Shown here piece by piece: positions 1 through 6,307 of a stretch of 12,041 nt of DNA. The notes beneath the pieces are model-generated. The model was not told the DNA's origin. It did not search any database and worked only from the letters and a program-made list of their open reading frames with translations. This DNA comes from Thiodiazotropha sp050305975 (GTDB lineage: Bacteria; Pseudomonadota; Gammaproteobacteria; Chromatiales; Chromatiaceae): NCBI GenBank assembly GCA_050305975.1, contig JBNLGI010000066.1:1-12041 (forward strand), in the 5' to 3' direction. The first letter of the stretch is position 1, and every line of letters begins with the position of its first letter. Position numbers and translations under genes: made by a program.

Positions 1-447
1 GAACTTCTCCGGCAGCGGGCGCAGCGACTTGGTCAGCAGGCGCAGCTTGTCGACCTTGACCGAGAGCTCGCCGGTCTTGGTCTTGAACAGCACACCCTCG
101 GCGCCGACGATGTCGCCGATGTCCCACTTCTTGAACTGCTCGTTGTAGAAACCCTCTTCCAGGGCGTCGCGCTGAACGAACAGTTGCATGCGTCCGGTCA
201 TGTCCTGCAGGTGGGCGAAACTCGCCTTGCCCATCACCCGGCGGCTCATCATACGACCGGCCAAACTGACCCGCAGGCCGAGTGCCTCCAGCTCCTCGTC
301 GCCCTTCTCGTCATACTCGGCGTGCAGCTCGCCGGCCATGGTGTTGCGCCGGAAGTCGTTGGGGAAGGCGTTGCCGTTCTCCCTCAGCTGCTGCAGCTTC
401 TCGCGCCGCTGGGCGATGAGTTTGTTCTCGTCAATCTGATCGTTCAT
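1..447 (-). CDS. lysS: Lysine--tRNA ligase (class II), N-terminal part
   Basis: Cytoplasmic enzyme that charges tRNA-Lys with lysine using ATP. Only the first 149 codons are in the window; the gene runs off the left edge, and the family is about 500 residues. Seen: an acidic/helical N-terminus beginning MNDQIDENK, then NAFPNDFRR (27-34 region), then the start of the OB-fold anticodon-binding domain with the stretch VSLAGRMMSRRVMGKASF (60-77) and the following HLQD and LFVQRD strands. These are typical of bacterial LysS. The start is ATG at 447 with a weak GAAG five bases upstream; an in-frame GTG two codons earlier (453) is an alternative. It lies 166 nt after prfB on the same strand, the classical prfB-lysS order, with an inverted repeat in the gap. 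The catalytic domain is outside the window, so it cannot be checked. Confidence 0.95.
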   Translation of the reverse strand, partial: MNDQIDENKLIAQRREKLQQLRENGNAFPNDFRRNTMAGELHAEYDEKGDEELEALGLRVSLAGRMMSRRVMGKASFAHLQDMTGRMQLFVQRDALEEGFYNEQFKKWDIGDIVGAEGVLFKTKTGELSVKVDKLRLLTKSLRPLPEKF

Positions 448-477
448 GTGCACTTCGTATCAAGTTGTCTGTTCGTT

Positions 478-515
478 TATAACGCAAAGTGCGCAAAGAA
501 GCGCAAAGTACGCAA
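478..515 (+). repeat. CGCAAAG-type intergenic repeat, arm 1
   Basis: This 38-nt unit begins TATAACGCAAAG and contains the heptamer CGCAAAG three times, spaced 9-10 nt, plus a final CGCAA. The reverse complement of 569-606 matches it without gaps at 33 of 38 positions. Repeats built of CGCAAAG units are common between genes in many bacteria and often appear as spurious peptides such as NAKDAKK. Here it lies in the prfB-lysS gap, downstream of prfB in the direction of transcription. Confidence 0.85.
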
Positions 516-568
516 TGGGGATTGAGTGTTTCTCTCCACGACCTTACACGAATCCACATGTGCAATCT

Positions 569-606
569 TTGCGCGCTTGGCGCTTCTTTGCGTCCTTTGC
601 GTTATA
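569..606 (-). repeat. CGCAAAG-type intergenic repeat, arm 2 (inverted)
   Basis: This is the inverted partner of 478-515. It starts 8 nt beyond the prfB stop codon (614-616), so it sits in the 3' untranslated part of the prfB message. Mismatches between the arms fall at the two spacer dinucleotides and one base inside an A tract. In RNA the two arms could pair into a long stem with a loop of about 53 nt (516-568). No U tract follows, so it is not a classical Rho-independent terminator. Confidence 0.85.
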
Positions 607-613
607 GAGACCT

Positions 614-1712
614 TCAAAGCCCGCTCTTGAGGCTGGCCTCGATGAACATATCGAGCCCGCCGTCGAGCACCGCCTGGGTGTTGCCGGTCTCGACCCCGGT
701 GCGCAGGTCCTTGATGCGCGACTGATCGAGCACGTAGGAGCGGATCTGGCTGCCCCAGCCGATATCCGACTTGCTCTCCTCCACTGCCTGCTGGGAGGCG
801 CTGCGCTTCTGGATCTCCAGCTCATAGAGCTTGGCCTTCAGCTGCTTCATGGCGGTGGCCTTGTTCTTGTGCTGGGAGCGGTCGTTCTGGCACTGCACCA
901 CGATGCCGGACGGGTTGTGGGTGATACGCACCGCTGACTCGGTCCGGTTGACGTGCTGGCCGCCGGCGCCGCTGGCGCGGTAGACGTCGATACGCAGATC
1001 GGCGGGGTTGATCTCCACCTCGATAGAGTCGTCGATCTCCGGCGAGACGAAGACCGCGGCAAAGGAGGTGTGGCGTCGGTTGCCGGAGTCAAATGGGGAT
1101 TTGCGCACCAGCCGGTGGACGCCGGTCTCGGTGCGCAACCAGCCGAAGGCGTACTCACCCTCGTAGCGCACGGTGGCGCTCTTGATGCCGGCCACCTCGC
1201 CGGCGGAGACCTCGATCAGCTCGGTCTTGAAACCGCGCTGCTCGCCCCAGCGCAGGTACATGCGCAGCAGCATCTCCGCCCAGTCCTGGGCCTCGGTGCC
1301 GCCGGAGCCGGCCTGGATGTCGAGGAAGGCGTTGCAGTGGTCGGTCTCGCCGGAGAACATGCGTCGGAACTCCAACTCGGAGACCTGCTTTTCGTAGTCC
1401 TGGACATCGCTCTCGATGGCGTTCACGGCAGACTCGTCAGCCTCCTCGACGGCCATCTCGAGCAGATCGGCAGCGTCGTCGAGCCCGCCCGCGAGGGTTT
1501 CGAGGGTCAGCACCACTGCTTCCAGGGAGGCGCGCTCACGACCCAGCGCCTGGGCGCGCTCCTGGTCGTTCCAGATGCCGGGATCCTCCAGTTCGCGCAG
1601 GACCTCGGTCAGGCGTTCCTTCTTGCCTTCGTAGTCAAAGATACCCCCTGAGGGAGGCACTGCGTCCCTTCAGGTCATCGATCTGGTGGATGATCGGGTT
1701 GATGTCTTGCAT
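614..1712 (-). CDS. prfB: Peptide chain release factor 2 (RF2), made by programmed +1 frameshift
   Basis: Recognises UGA and UAA in the ribosomal A site and triggers peptidyl-tRNA hydrolysis. The reading frame is in two parts: codons 1-25 from ATG 1712 down to 1638, an in-frame UGA at 1637-1635, then resumption one base further at GAC (1636-1634) to the stop at 616-614. The joined product is 365 residues, the length of E. coli RF2. Key motifs lie at the E. coli positions: SPF at 205-207 (stop-codon recognition) and GGQ at 250-252 (hydrolysis; the Gln is normally methylated by PrmC). Residue 246 is Ala, the common bacterial form, not the Thr of E. coli K-12. A GGAAG Shine-Dalgarno lies 5 nt before the ATG. 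The message probably continues into lysS. An annotation treating 1660 as the start would miss the real N-terminus. Confidence 0.97.
1635..1649 (-). promoter_or_regulatory. RF2 programmed +1 frameshift site
   Basis: Read on the minus strand the site is AGG GGG TAT CTT TGA C: an internal Shine-Dalgarno-like AGGGGG three bases before the slippery CUU, then UGA and C. This is the same core as in E. coli prfB. When RF2 is scarce, UGA is read slowly, the ribosome slips from CUU to UUU, and full-length RF2 is made; when RF2 is plentiful, translation stops after 25 residues. The autoregulation is established for the family; the sequence match is direct. Confidence 0.96.
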
Positions 1713-1740
1713 GATCGCTTCCGGTGTCGAAAAAGCGGGG

Positions 1741-1769
1741 ATTCTACACCAGCCGCCGGACGGCAGAAA
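1741..1769 (-). promoter_or_regulatory. Putative sigma-70 promoter of prfB
   Basis: Read on the minus strand, TAGAAT (1746-1741) preceded by TG one base upstream makes a fair extended -10. The hexamer 17 nt upstream, TTTCTG (1769-1764), is a poor -35. Transcription would start near 1734, about 22 nt before the prfB ATG. The box lies in the 108-nt gap after the sigma-like gene, so prfB may have its own promoter as well as read-through. Confidence 0.4.
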
Positions 1770-1820
1770 GCACCAGAGCCGGGGCTGGCCTGGAAAAGCC
1801 TGAAATCAGCGCTCCCGGAG

Positions 1821-2630
1821 TCAGCGACGCGGAGTGGACAGGCGCGGCTTCTTGCCCTTGCCTCCAAAGCGGCTCTTGAGCTGGGTGGTAAGCTGCTTGA
1901 CCGTGGTTTTCAGCTCCGTGAGTTTTTCCGCAAACGGGTTTTGCGGTTCCTCCTCGTCCTCTTCGGCCCGTTTCTGTTCGAGACCGGGATTTTCCGCCTG
2001 CTTCAGCCAGATGGCGAATGATTCGAGAATTTCGCTGTTCCAGCTGGCCGGCGGTTTGACCACGCGGCTCTCCCGATAGAGTCGGTCCAGGGAGATACTT
2101 GCCGGGCAGCCCGCTTCGTCCATGTGCAGCCGCAACATCTTCTCCGCCTCTTCGATCGACTTTTCGATATACTTGCGCTTGTCTTCGAAGATACGGGCGA
2201 TGGCGGTAGTGCTGAGGCCGATCTCGTGCTTGAACAGAAAACGTTTCTTCATCGATTCGGGCAGACGTCTGAACTGCTCGATGAAGACCACCGACCACTT
2301 GCCGTCCTCCTCGATGTTCCGGGGCAGATAGTTGGTCTGACTCGCGGCCTGGCTGTACTGCTGGTTGACCTGACTCGGCTTTCCCAGATTCTGAAAGAAA
2401 CTGAATTTCAGCTCCTTGGGTGATTTGCTCGTGTGGCTGCTGATCACCAGATGGCGCCAGGCGGCATAGTAGGCCGCCTTGCCGAAATCACCGGTGCCGT
2501 ACTGCCTGGCGATGAAGCGATAGATGCGTCCCCGGTACCTCTCATAAAAGGCTTCGAAGGCCTCCTTGTCCTTTTCCATGATGTGTTGCAGAACCGCATC
2601 TGTATCGAATCTTCGCGAAGACACTTCCAC
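1821..2630 (-). CDS. Divergent ECF-sigma-like protein with C-terminal extension
   Basis: A 269-residue protein from GTG 2630. Residues about 21-61 resemble sigma region 2 (DKEAFEAFYERYRGRIYRF, then a helix ending in AAWRHL), but the acidic/Gln helix motif typical of ECF region 2 is not conserved. Residues about 121-171 resemble region 4: RLPESMKKRFLFKHEIGLS, then TAIARIF and a basic helix, a helix-turn-helix layout. After this comes a roughly 75-residue tail absent from ordinary ECF factors: an acidic run, a probable coiled coil (about 229-255) and a Lys/Arg-rich end. GTG 2630 is chosen because GGGGGTGAT (2640-2632) nearly matches the anti-Shine-Dalgarno; an in-frame ATG at 2696 would add 22 residues but has no ribosome site. 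prfB follows 108 nt downstream. It may direct transcription or be a sigma-derived regulator. No anti-sigma gene is adjacent. Confidence 0.75.
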   Translation of the reverse strand: MEVSSRRFDTDAVLQHIMEKDKEAFEAFYERYRGRIYRFIARQYGTGDFGKAAYYAAWRHLVISSHTSKSPKELKFSFFQNLGKPSQVNQQYSQAASQTNYLPRNIEEDGKWSVVFIEQFRRLPESMKKRFLFKHEIGLSTTAIARIFEDKRKYIEKSIEEAEKMLRLHMDEAGCPASISLDRLYRESRVVKPPASWNSEILESFAIWLKQAENPGLEQKRAEEDEEEPQNPFAEKLTELKTTVKQLTTQLKSRFGGKGKKPRLSTPRR

Positions 2631-2631
2631 T

Positions 2632-2640
2632 ATCACCCCC
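2632..2640 (-). promoter_or_regulatory. Shine-Dalgarno deciding the sigma-like gene start
   Basis: Read on the minus strand this is GGGGGTGAT, one base different from the ideal GGAGGTGAT. It lies directly before GTG 2630, with 5 nt between GGGGG and the GTG. This is the reason to prefer GTG 2630 over ATG 2696; GTG at 2624 is also possible. Confidence 0.55.
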
Positions 2641-2722
2641 GGGCGTGGCGCCCGTCTGATACAACCTTCGAAGCATAGCAGAGTCCCTTGCCACATTCGT
2701 TTTCGTCACACCGTTCCAGACC

Positions 2723-2765
2723 TCTCATAATGAGATTTTTTCGAAACCGGCAATTATCAATGATA
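2723..2765. promoter_or_regulatory. Divergent intergenic control region with two short palindromes
   Basis: The 210 nt between the two divergent genes (2631-2840) are more AT-rich than their surroundings. Two perfect odd palindromes lie here: TCTCATAATGAGA (2723-2735, followed by six T) and TATCAATGATA (2755-2765). Their centres are 31 bp apart, about three helical turns. On the minus strand TTGCCG and TATGAG with an 18-nt spacer would make a plausible promoter reading towards the sigma-like gene. The palindromes may be operators, but they are short and could be chance. Confidence 0.35.
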
Positions 2766-2840
2766 GGCGAAATCTAGACTTTGAAATGCAAACGTCTTCA
2801 TAGATTTATCACTCATCACAATGGGGTTATCCTTGAGTCC

Positions 2841-3677
2841 ATGCGAATTTCTGTCGTCATTCCCACCCACAACCGGGCATTGGTGCTGCCGCGGGCGCTC
2901 GACTCGGTGCTGGCCCAGACCCGGCCGGCTCATGAGATCATTGTAGTGGATGACGGGTCGATCGACGACACGGCAACGCTCATGCGCGAGCGCTATGCCG
3001 GGTGTCGCTATCTGCACCAGCCCAACCAGGGAGTCAGCAGCGCCCGCAATCTGGGCATTGCCCACGCAGAGGGGGAGTGGATCGCCCTGCTCGATTCCGA
3101 CGATGCCTGGCTGCCCGGGAAACTCGCTTTGCAGGCCGAAGCCCTGGCGCGGAATCCGAACCTGCGGATCTGCCATACCGAGGAGATCTGGATGCGCAAC
3201 GGGGTGCGGGTCAATCCGATGCGCAAGCATGCCAAACAGGGTGGTCGCATCTTCCATCGCTGTCTGCCCCTCTGTGTCATCTCTCCCTCATCGGTGGTGC
3301 TGCATCGCAGTCTGTTAGAGGAGTACGGGGACTTCGACAGTCACCTCCCCGCCTGTGAGGATTACGATCTCTGGCTTCGCCTGTGTGCCCACGAGGAGGT
3401 CCTCTTCATCGACCGGCCGCTGACCGTGAAATATGGCGGACACCCCGACCAGCTCTCCCGCCGGCACTGGGGCATGGATCGATTCAGGGTCCAGGCCCTG
3501 GAGAAGATCCTGGCCTCCACGACACTGAACGGGCCTGATCGTCGCGCGGCCATCGAGGTCTTGATCGAAAAGGCGGGCATCCTCGCACAGGGGGCGGAAA
3601 AGCGCGGCCAGCACACGCGGGCCTCTCACTATCGCCGACTCCAGTCCGACTATCAGGCCCAGCTGCAGCGCCTATGA
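2841..3677 (+). CDS. Family 2 glycosyltransferase
   Basis: A 278-residue GT-A fold enzyme that would transfer a sugar from a nucleotide-sugar donor; the acceptor is unknown. It opens with RISVVIPTHNR, typical of GT2 enzymes. VVDDGS (35-40) would bind the nucleotide, the NQGVSSARN stretch follows (62-70), DSDD (85-88) is the DxD-type metal motif, and CEDYDLWLR (172-180) supplies the usual catalytic-base region. There is no membrane segment, so it acts in the cytoplasm. ATG 2841 fits the family N-terminus, although its Shine-Dalgarno is weak; a TTG at 2781 would add 20 residues of unlike composition. The stop overlaps the next start as ATGA. It heads a train of four overlapping genes. No sugar-synthesis or polysaccharide gene is adjacent, so the glycan cannot be named. 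Confidence 0.9.
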   Translation: MRISVVIPTHNRALVLPRALDSVLAQTRPAHEIIVVDDGSIDDTATLMRERYAGCRYLHQPNQGVSSARNLGIAHAEGEWIALLDSDDAWLPGKLALQAEALARNPNLRICHTEEIWMRNGVRVNPMRKHAKQGGRIFHRCLPLCVISPSSVVLHRSLLEEYGDFDSHLPACEDYDLWLRLCAHEEVLFIDRPLTVKYGGHPDQLSRRHWGMDRFRVQALEKILASTTLNGPDRRAAIEVLIEKAGILAQGAEKRGQHTRASHYRRLQSDYQAQLQRL

Positions 3678-4282
3678 CGGACCACTCCCTGTGCCTGGTG
3701 GTGGCCTTGCCAGCCGAAGCGAAGCCGGTTATTCGCGCCCTCGGTCTCAAACGCCTGCAGCCGGATGGCGCCTATCCCCGCTATGGCAGGGGGGCGATCA
3801 CCCTGGTTCTCAGCGGAGCCGGGCGAGATGCCGCCGGCAAGGCCGTTGCATGGATGGCGTCGATGAGCGCCGACGACACCGCCCACTGGATCAACCTGGG
3901 CATTGCCGGTCACGCTGCGCTGCAACCGGGTCAGGCGCTGTTGGCCGACCGCATCATCGACACCGCAACCGGAGAGCGCTGGACCCTGAAACCGTTCAGC
4001 GGACTGCCTGCCATCCAGATCGGATCGCTACACTGCGTGACGCAAGCGGAGACCCGTTTCGCCGAACCCGTCGCTTACGATATGGAAGCCTCCGCCATCG
4101 CCCGCGTCCTCGATGAGCGCAACGCCCTTTCGAGACTGCAGGTCTTGAAGGTCATTTCGGACAATCCCGCCAACCCGAGCCGGCGGATAAACGCTAGAAT
4201 GGTCGCTGAGTTGATCGAAGGCGCCCTGCCGACCCTGCAAATCATGATCCGTTACCTGGTATCCCATGCAGAAACTCGCTGA
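3674..4282 (+). CDS. Nucleosidase/phosphorylase-superfamily protein (MTA/SAH-nucleosidase-like)
   Basis: A 202-residue protein of the purine nucleoside phosphorylase/nucleosidase (PNP_UDP) superfamily. Seen in order: a first strand LVVALPAEA (8-16), the SGAGRDAA loop (47-54) for phosphate or ribose, NLGIAGH (74-80), YDMEAS (135-140) whose Glu normally contacts the ribose, and KVISDN (159-164) whose Asp normally protonates the base. The active-site skeleton therefore looks intact. It is shorter than typical MTA/SAH nucleosidases (about 230 residues). The substrate is unclear: methylthioadenosine, adenosylhomocysteine, or a special substrate as for futalosine hydrolase or hopanoid-associated phosphorylase are all possible. 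It starts inside the glycosyltransferase stop (ATGA) and overlaps the dehydrogenase gene by 17 nt, implying coupled expression. Confidence 0.82.
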   Translation: MTDHSLCLVVALPAEAKPVIRALGLKRLQPDGAYPRYGRGAITLVLSGAGRDAAGKAVAWMASMSADDTAHWINLGIAGHAALQPGQALLADRIIDTATGERWTLKPFSGLPAIQIGSLHCVTQAETRFAEPVAYDMEASAIARVLDERNALSRLQVLKVISDNPANPSRRINARMVAELIEGALPTLQIMIRYLVSHAETR

Positions 4283-4982
4283 ACGCAAAATCCTCGTCAC
4301 CGGTGCCAGCCGCGGCATCGGCGCCGCCATCGCCCGTCAGCTACTGGCGAGCGGTTGCCGGGTGGTGGCCGTGGCGCGAGACTTTTCTGACTGGCCGAAT
4401 CCGCATGAAGGCATGGAGCAAGTGCAACTCGACCTCTCCCAGATCGACGTCCTGCCCCACAAACTCGGTGAACTGGCACGCATCCATCCGGAACTGGACG
4501 GCCTCATCCTCAATGCCGGATATGGCCGCTTCGGCTCCCTGGAAGAGTTCTCCTATCCTCAGATCCGTGAGCTGGTCGTGACCAATCTGCTGCAGCACAT
4601 CTATCTCGCCCGGGCCTTCATCCCGCGCTTCAAGAAACAGGGATGGGGCGACTTGATCCTGATCGGATCGGAAGCCGCCATCAGCGGCGGGCGCAAGGGA
4701 GCGGTCTACTCCGCCTGCAAGTTCGGAACGCGCGGACTGGCCCAGTCGCTGCGCGAGGAGTGCAGCGGTCGTGGAGTGCGTGTCTGTCTGATCAATCCCG
4801 GTATGGTCGATACCGCCTTTTACGACCCGCTCGATTTCGCCCCCGGCGAGGCGCCGGAGAACCACCTGCGCCCGGAAGATGTGGCCCAGGCGGTGCAACT
4901 GGTGCTGGAGGCCCCGGCGGGAACGGTCTACGACGAGATCAATCTCAATCCATTGAAAAAAGTGATCCGCTTCAAATCGTGA
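4266..4982 (+). CDS. Short-chain dehydrogenase/reductase (SDR)
   Basis: A 238-residue classical SDR, an NAD(P)H-dependent oxidoreductase of the cytoplasm. Seen: the nucleotide-binding TGASRGIG (12-19), NAGYG (83-87), the catalytic Asn region VVTN (104-107), Ser135 in LIGSEAA, Tyr148 and Lys152 in YSACK, and the NPGMVDT loop (178-184). All four catalytic residues are present, so it should be active. Arg and Ala residues after the second strand (VVAVAR) hint at NADP(H), but this is not decisive. The substrate is unknown. It overlaps the preceding gene by 17 nt and the following trmO by 4 nt (GTGA), so it is a middle gene of the operon. Confidence 0.9.
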   Translation: MQKLAERKILVTGASRGIGAAIARQLLASGCRVVAVARDFSDWPNPHEGMEQVQLDLSQIDVLPHKLGELARIHPELDGLILNAGYGRFGSLEEFSYPQIRELVVTNLLQHIYLARAFIPRFKKQGWGDLILIGSEAAISGGRKGAVYSACKFGTRGLAQSLREECSGRGVRVCLINPGMVDTAFYDPLDFAPGEAPENHLRPEDVAQAVQLVLEAPAGTVYDEINLNPLKKVIRFKS

Positions 4983-5695
4983 CCCAATACACCTTCGAAC
5001 CCATCGGCCATGTCAGCTCCTGCTTCAAGGAGAAGTTCGGCATCCCGCGCCAGCCCGGTCTGATCCCCGAGGCCCGCGGCATCCTGGTGATCGCCCCGGC
5101 CTACAGCCGACCGGAGGCGTTTCGCGAGCTGGCCGACTACTCCCACATCTGGCTGACCTTCGTCTTTCACGCCAATCAGCAGTCGCCGTGGAAACCCAGG
5201 GTGAGACCACCCCGGCTCGGCGGCAATCAGCGGGTGGGGGTGTTCGCCTCCCGCAGCCCCTTCCGACCCAATCCGATCGGCCTCTCGGTGGTGCGTCTGG
5301 AGCGCATGGAACTGGACCCCAAACGGGTCCGGCTCCACCTCAGCGGCATCGATCTGCTCGACGGCACCCCGGTACTCGACGTCAAACCCTACCTGCCCTA
5401 TGCCGACGCCATCGCCGACGCCCGCTCAGGCTATGCACCCGTGGCGCCGCAGGAGCGCTACCGCCTCGACTTTAAGCCAGCCGCCGAGAAGACTTTGAGT
5501 GGACTGCCCCCGGATGAGGCCGAGCAGTTGAGGACGCTGATCCGCCGCATACTCGTCCTCGACCCGCGGCCCGGCTATCGCCGGGGCGAGGCGGAAGAGC
5601 GGCGCTACGGGATGCGGCTGCTGGACTACGATCTGCACTGGCAGATCGACGGGGATCGACTCTGGGTGATCTCTCTCGATACCGCCCTGGAATGA
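4979..5695 (+). CDS. trmO: tRNA (adenine(37)-N6)-methyltransferase TrmO
   Basis: SAM-dependent enzyme that methylates the t6A37 base of a tRNA-Thr to m6t6A (formerly YaeB/TsaA). At 238 residues it is close to the 235 of E. coli TrmO. Seen: FEPIGHVSS (6-14), KEKFGIPRQPG (17-27), the VRPPRLGGN stretch (75-83), SRSPFRPNPIGLS (91-103), and DLLDGTPVLDVKPYLPYAD (125-143), the family's conserved core. The small C-terminal domain includes LDPRPGYRRGE (194-204). The start is GTG 4979, which overlaps the SDR stop as GTGA; no in-frame ATG lies near and the protein matches the family from this codon. Coupled translation with the SDR is therefore likely. The longer open frame upstream of this GTG is a shadow of the SDR gene. 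Confidence 0.95.
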   Translation: MTQYTFEPIGHVSSCFKEKFGIPRQPGLIPEARGILVIAPAYSRPEAFRELADYSHIWLTFVFHANQQSPWKPRVRPPRLGGNQRVGVFASRSPFRPNPIGLSVVRLERMELDPKRVRLHLSGIDLLDGTPVLDVKPYLPYADAIADARSGYAPVAPQERYRLDFKPAAEKTLSGLPPDEAEQLRTLIRRILVLDPRPGYRRGEAEERRYGMRLLDYDLHWQIDGDRLWVISLDTALE

Positions 5696-5714
5696 AATAG
5701 ACCATACTCGTCTC

Positions 5715-6137
5715 ATGGACACAGCCAGTCTCTACCCCTATCTCAAACTCCTCCATGTCACCACGGTGATCATCACCGGCAGCCTGTTTCTTCTGCGTTT
5801 CGTATGGATGCTGCAGAACCGATTGGAGCAGAAAGGCGCCTGGGTGCGCAGCCTGCCCCACTACAACGACACGGTGCTGTTCATCAGCGGCCTGAGCATG
5901 GCCGCCATCATCGGTCAGCTTCCCATGCAGGCGCCCTGGCTGACCGCAAAGCTGTTCGTGCTCCTCGCCTACATCCTGCTGGGCAGTCTGGCATTGCGAC
6001 GGGGACGTCAGATCTGGGTGCGAAGAACCGCCGGTGCAGCCGCCATCAGCTGTTACCTCTACATCATCACCATTGCCCTCAGCCGCGACCCCACCCCGAC
6101 CCTTCAGGGGCTGCTCTCGCGATTCGGGATCGCTTGA
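5715..6137 (+). CDS. sirB2: SirB2-family integral membrane protein
   Basis: A 140-residue protein with four predicted membrane helices: about 10-32, 52-70, 74-95 and 104-122. The opening YLKLLHVTTV and the GxxFLLRFVWM stretch, together with TAKLFVLLAYILLG (77-90), are characteristic of the SirB2 family. SirB was named for an effect on invasion-gene expression in Salmonella, but the molecular role is not established. The start codon has no clear Shine-Dalgarno; it lies 19 nt after trmO, so it is probably in the same message. It ends the plus-strand gene train; 170 nt without a gene follow. Confidence 0.85.
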   Translation: MDTASLYPYLKLLHVTTVIITGSLFLLRFVWMLQNRLEQKGAWVRSLPHYNDTVLFISGLSMAAIIGQLPMQAPWLTAKLFVLLAYILLGSLALRRGRQIWVRRTAGAAAISCYLYIITIALSRDPTPTLQGLLSRFGIA

Positions 6138-6307
6138 TTACATACCAATTTTCACTCGCCCGAGACCGTTTCGCTTCCGGTACGGGTGACAAAACGATAT
6201 CATCTGGTGTCGTGGCGACAGGTAACCTCTCCAGCACGACAGACACAACGACCCTGCTCATCTACTTCTTGAGAGCATGACACCAGAGAAAACGACCCCC
6301 GATTCTG
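6138..6307 (+). other. Intergenic gap before the large signalling gene
   Basis: The 170 nt hold no gene that I can support. TGTCGTG (6208-6214) and CACGACA (6235-6241) are inverted 7-mers with a 20-nt loop and no T tract. No convincing promoter or terminator is visible. The start of the next gene lacks a good ribosome-binding site. Confidence 0.4.

Noticed and set aside
953..1651. A 232-codon plus-strand open frame opposite prfB.
   Set aside because: It lies antisense to the conserved RF2 sequence, has a composition typical of GC-rich shadow frames, and has no recognisable domain.
2723..2741. Palindrome plus six T as a Rho-independent terminator on the plus strand.
   Set aside because: The stem is only 6 bp, AT-rich and nearly without a loop, and no plus-strand gene precedes it; an operator or chance fits better.
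4643..4978. Long open frame leading into trmO from 4643.
   Set aside because: It runs in another frame through the well-supported SDR gene, and TrmO similarity begins at GTG 4979.
2841..4982. Partial hopanoid cluster (glycosyltransferase, phosphorylase, reductase).
   Set aside because: No squalene-hopene cyclase, radical SAM HpnH or other Hpn gene is present, and the dehydrogenase is a classical SDR of the YxxxK type rather than an HpnA-like epimerase. The resemblance is only in broad families.
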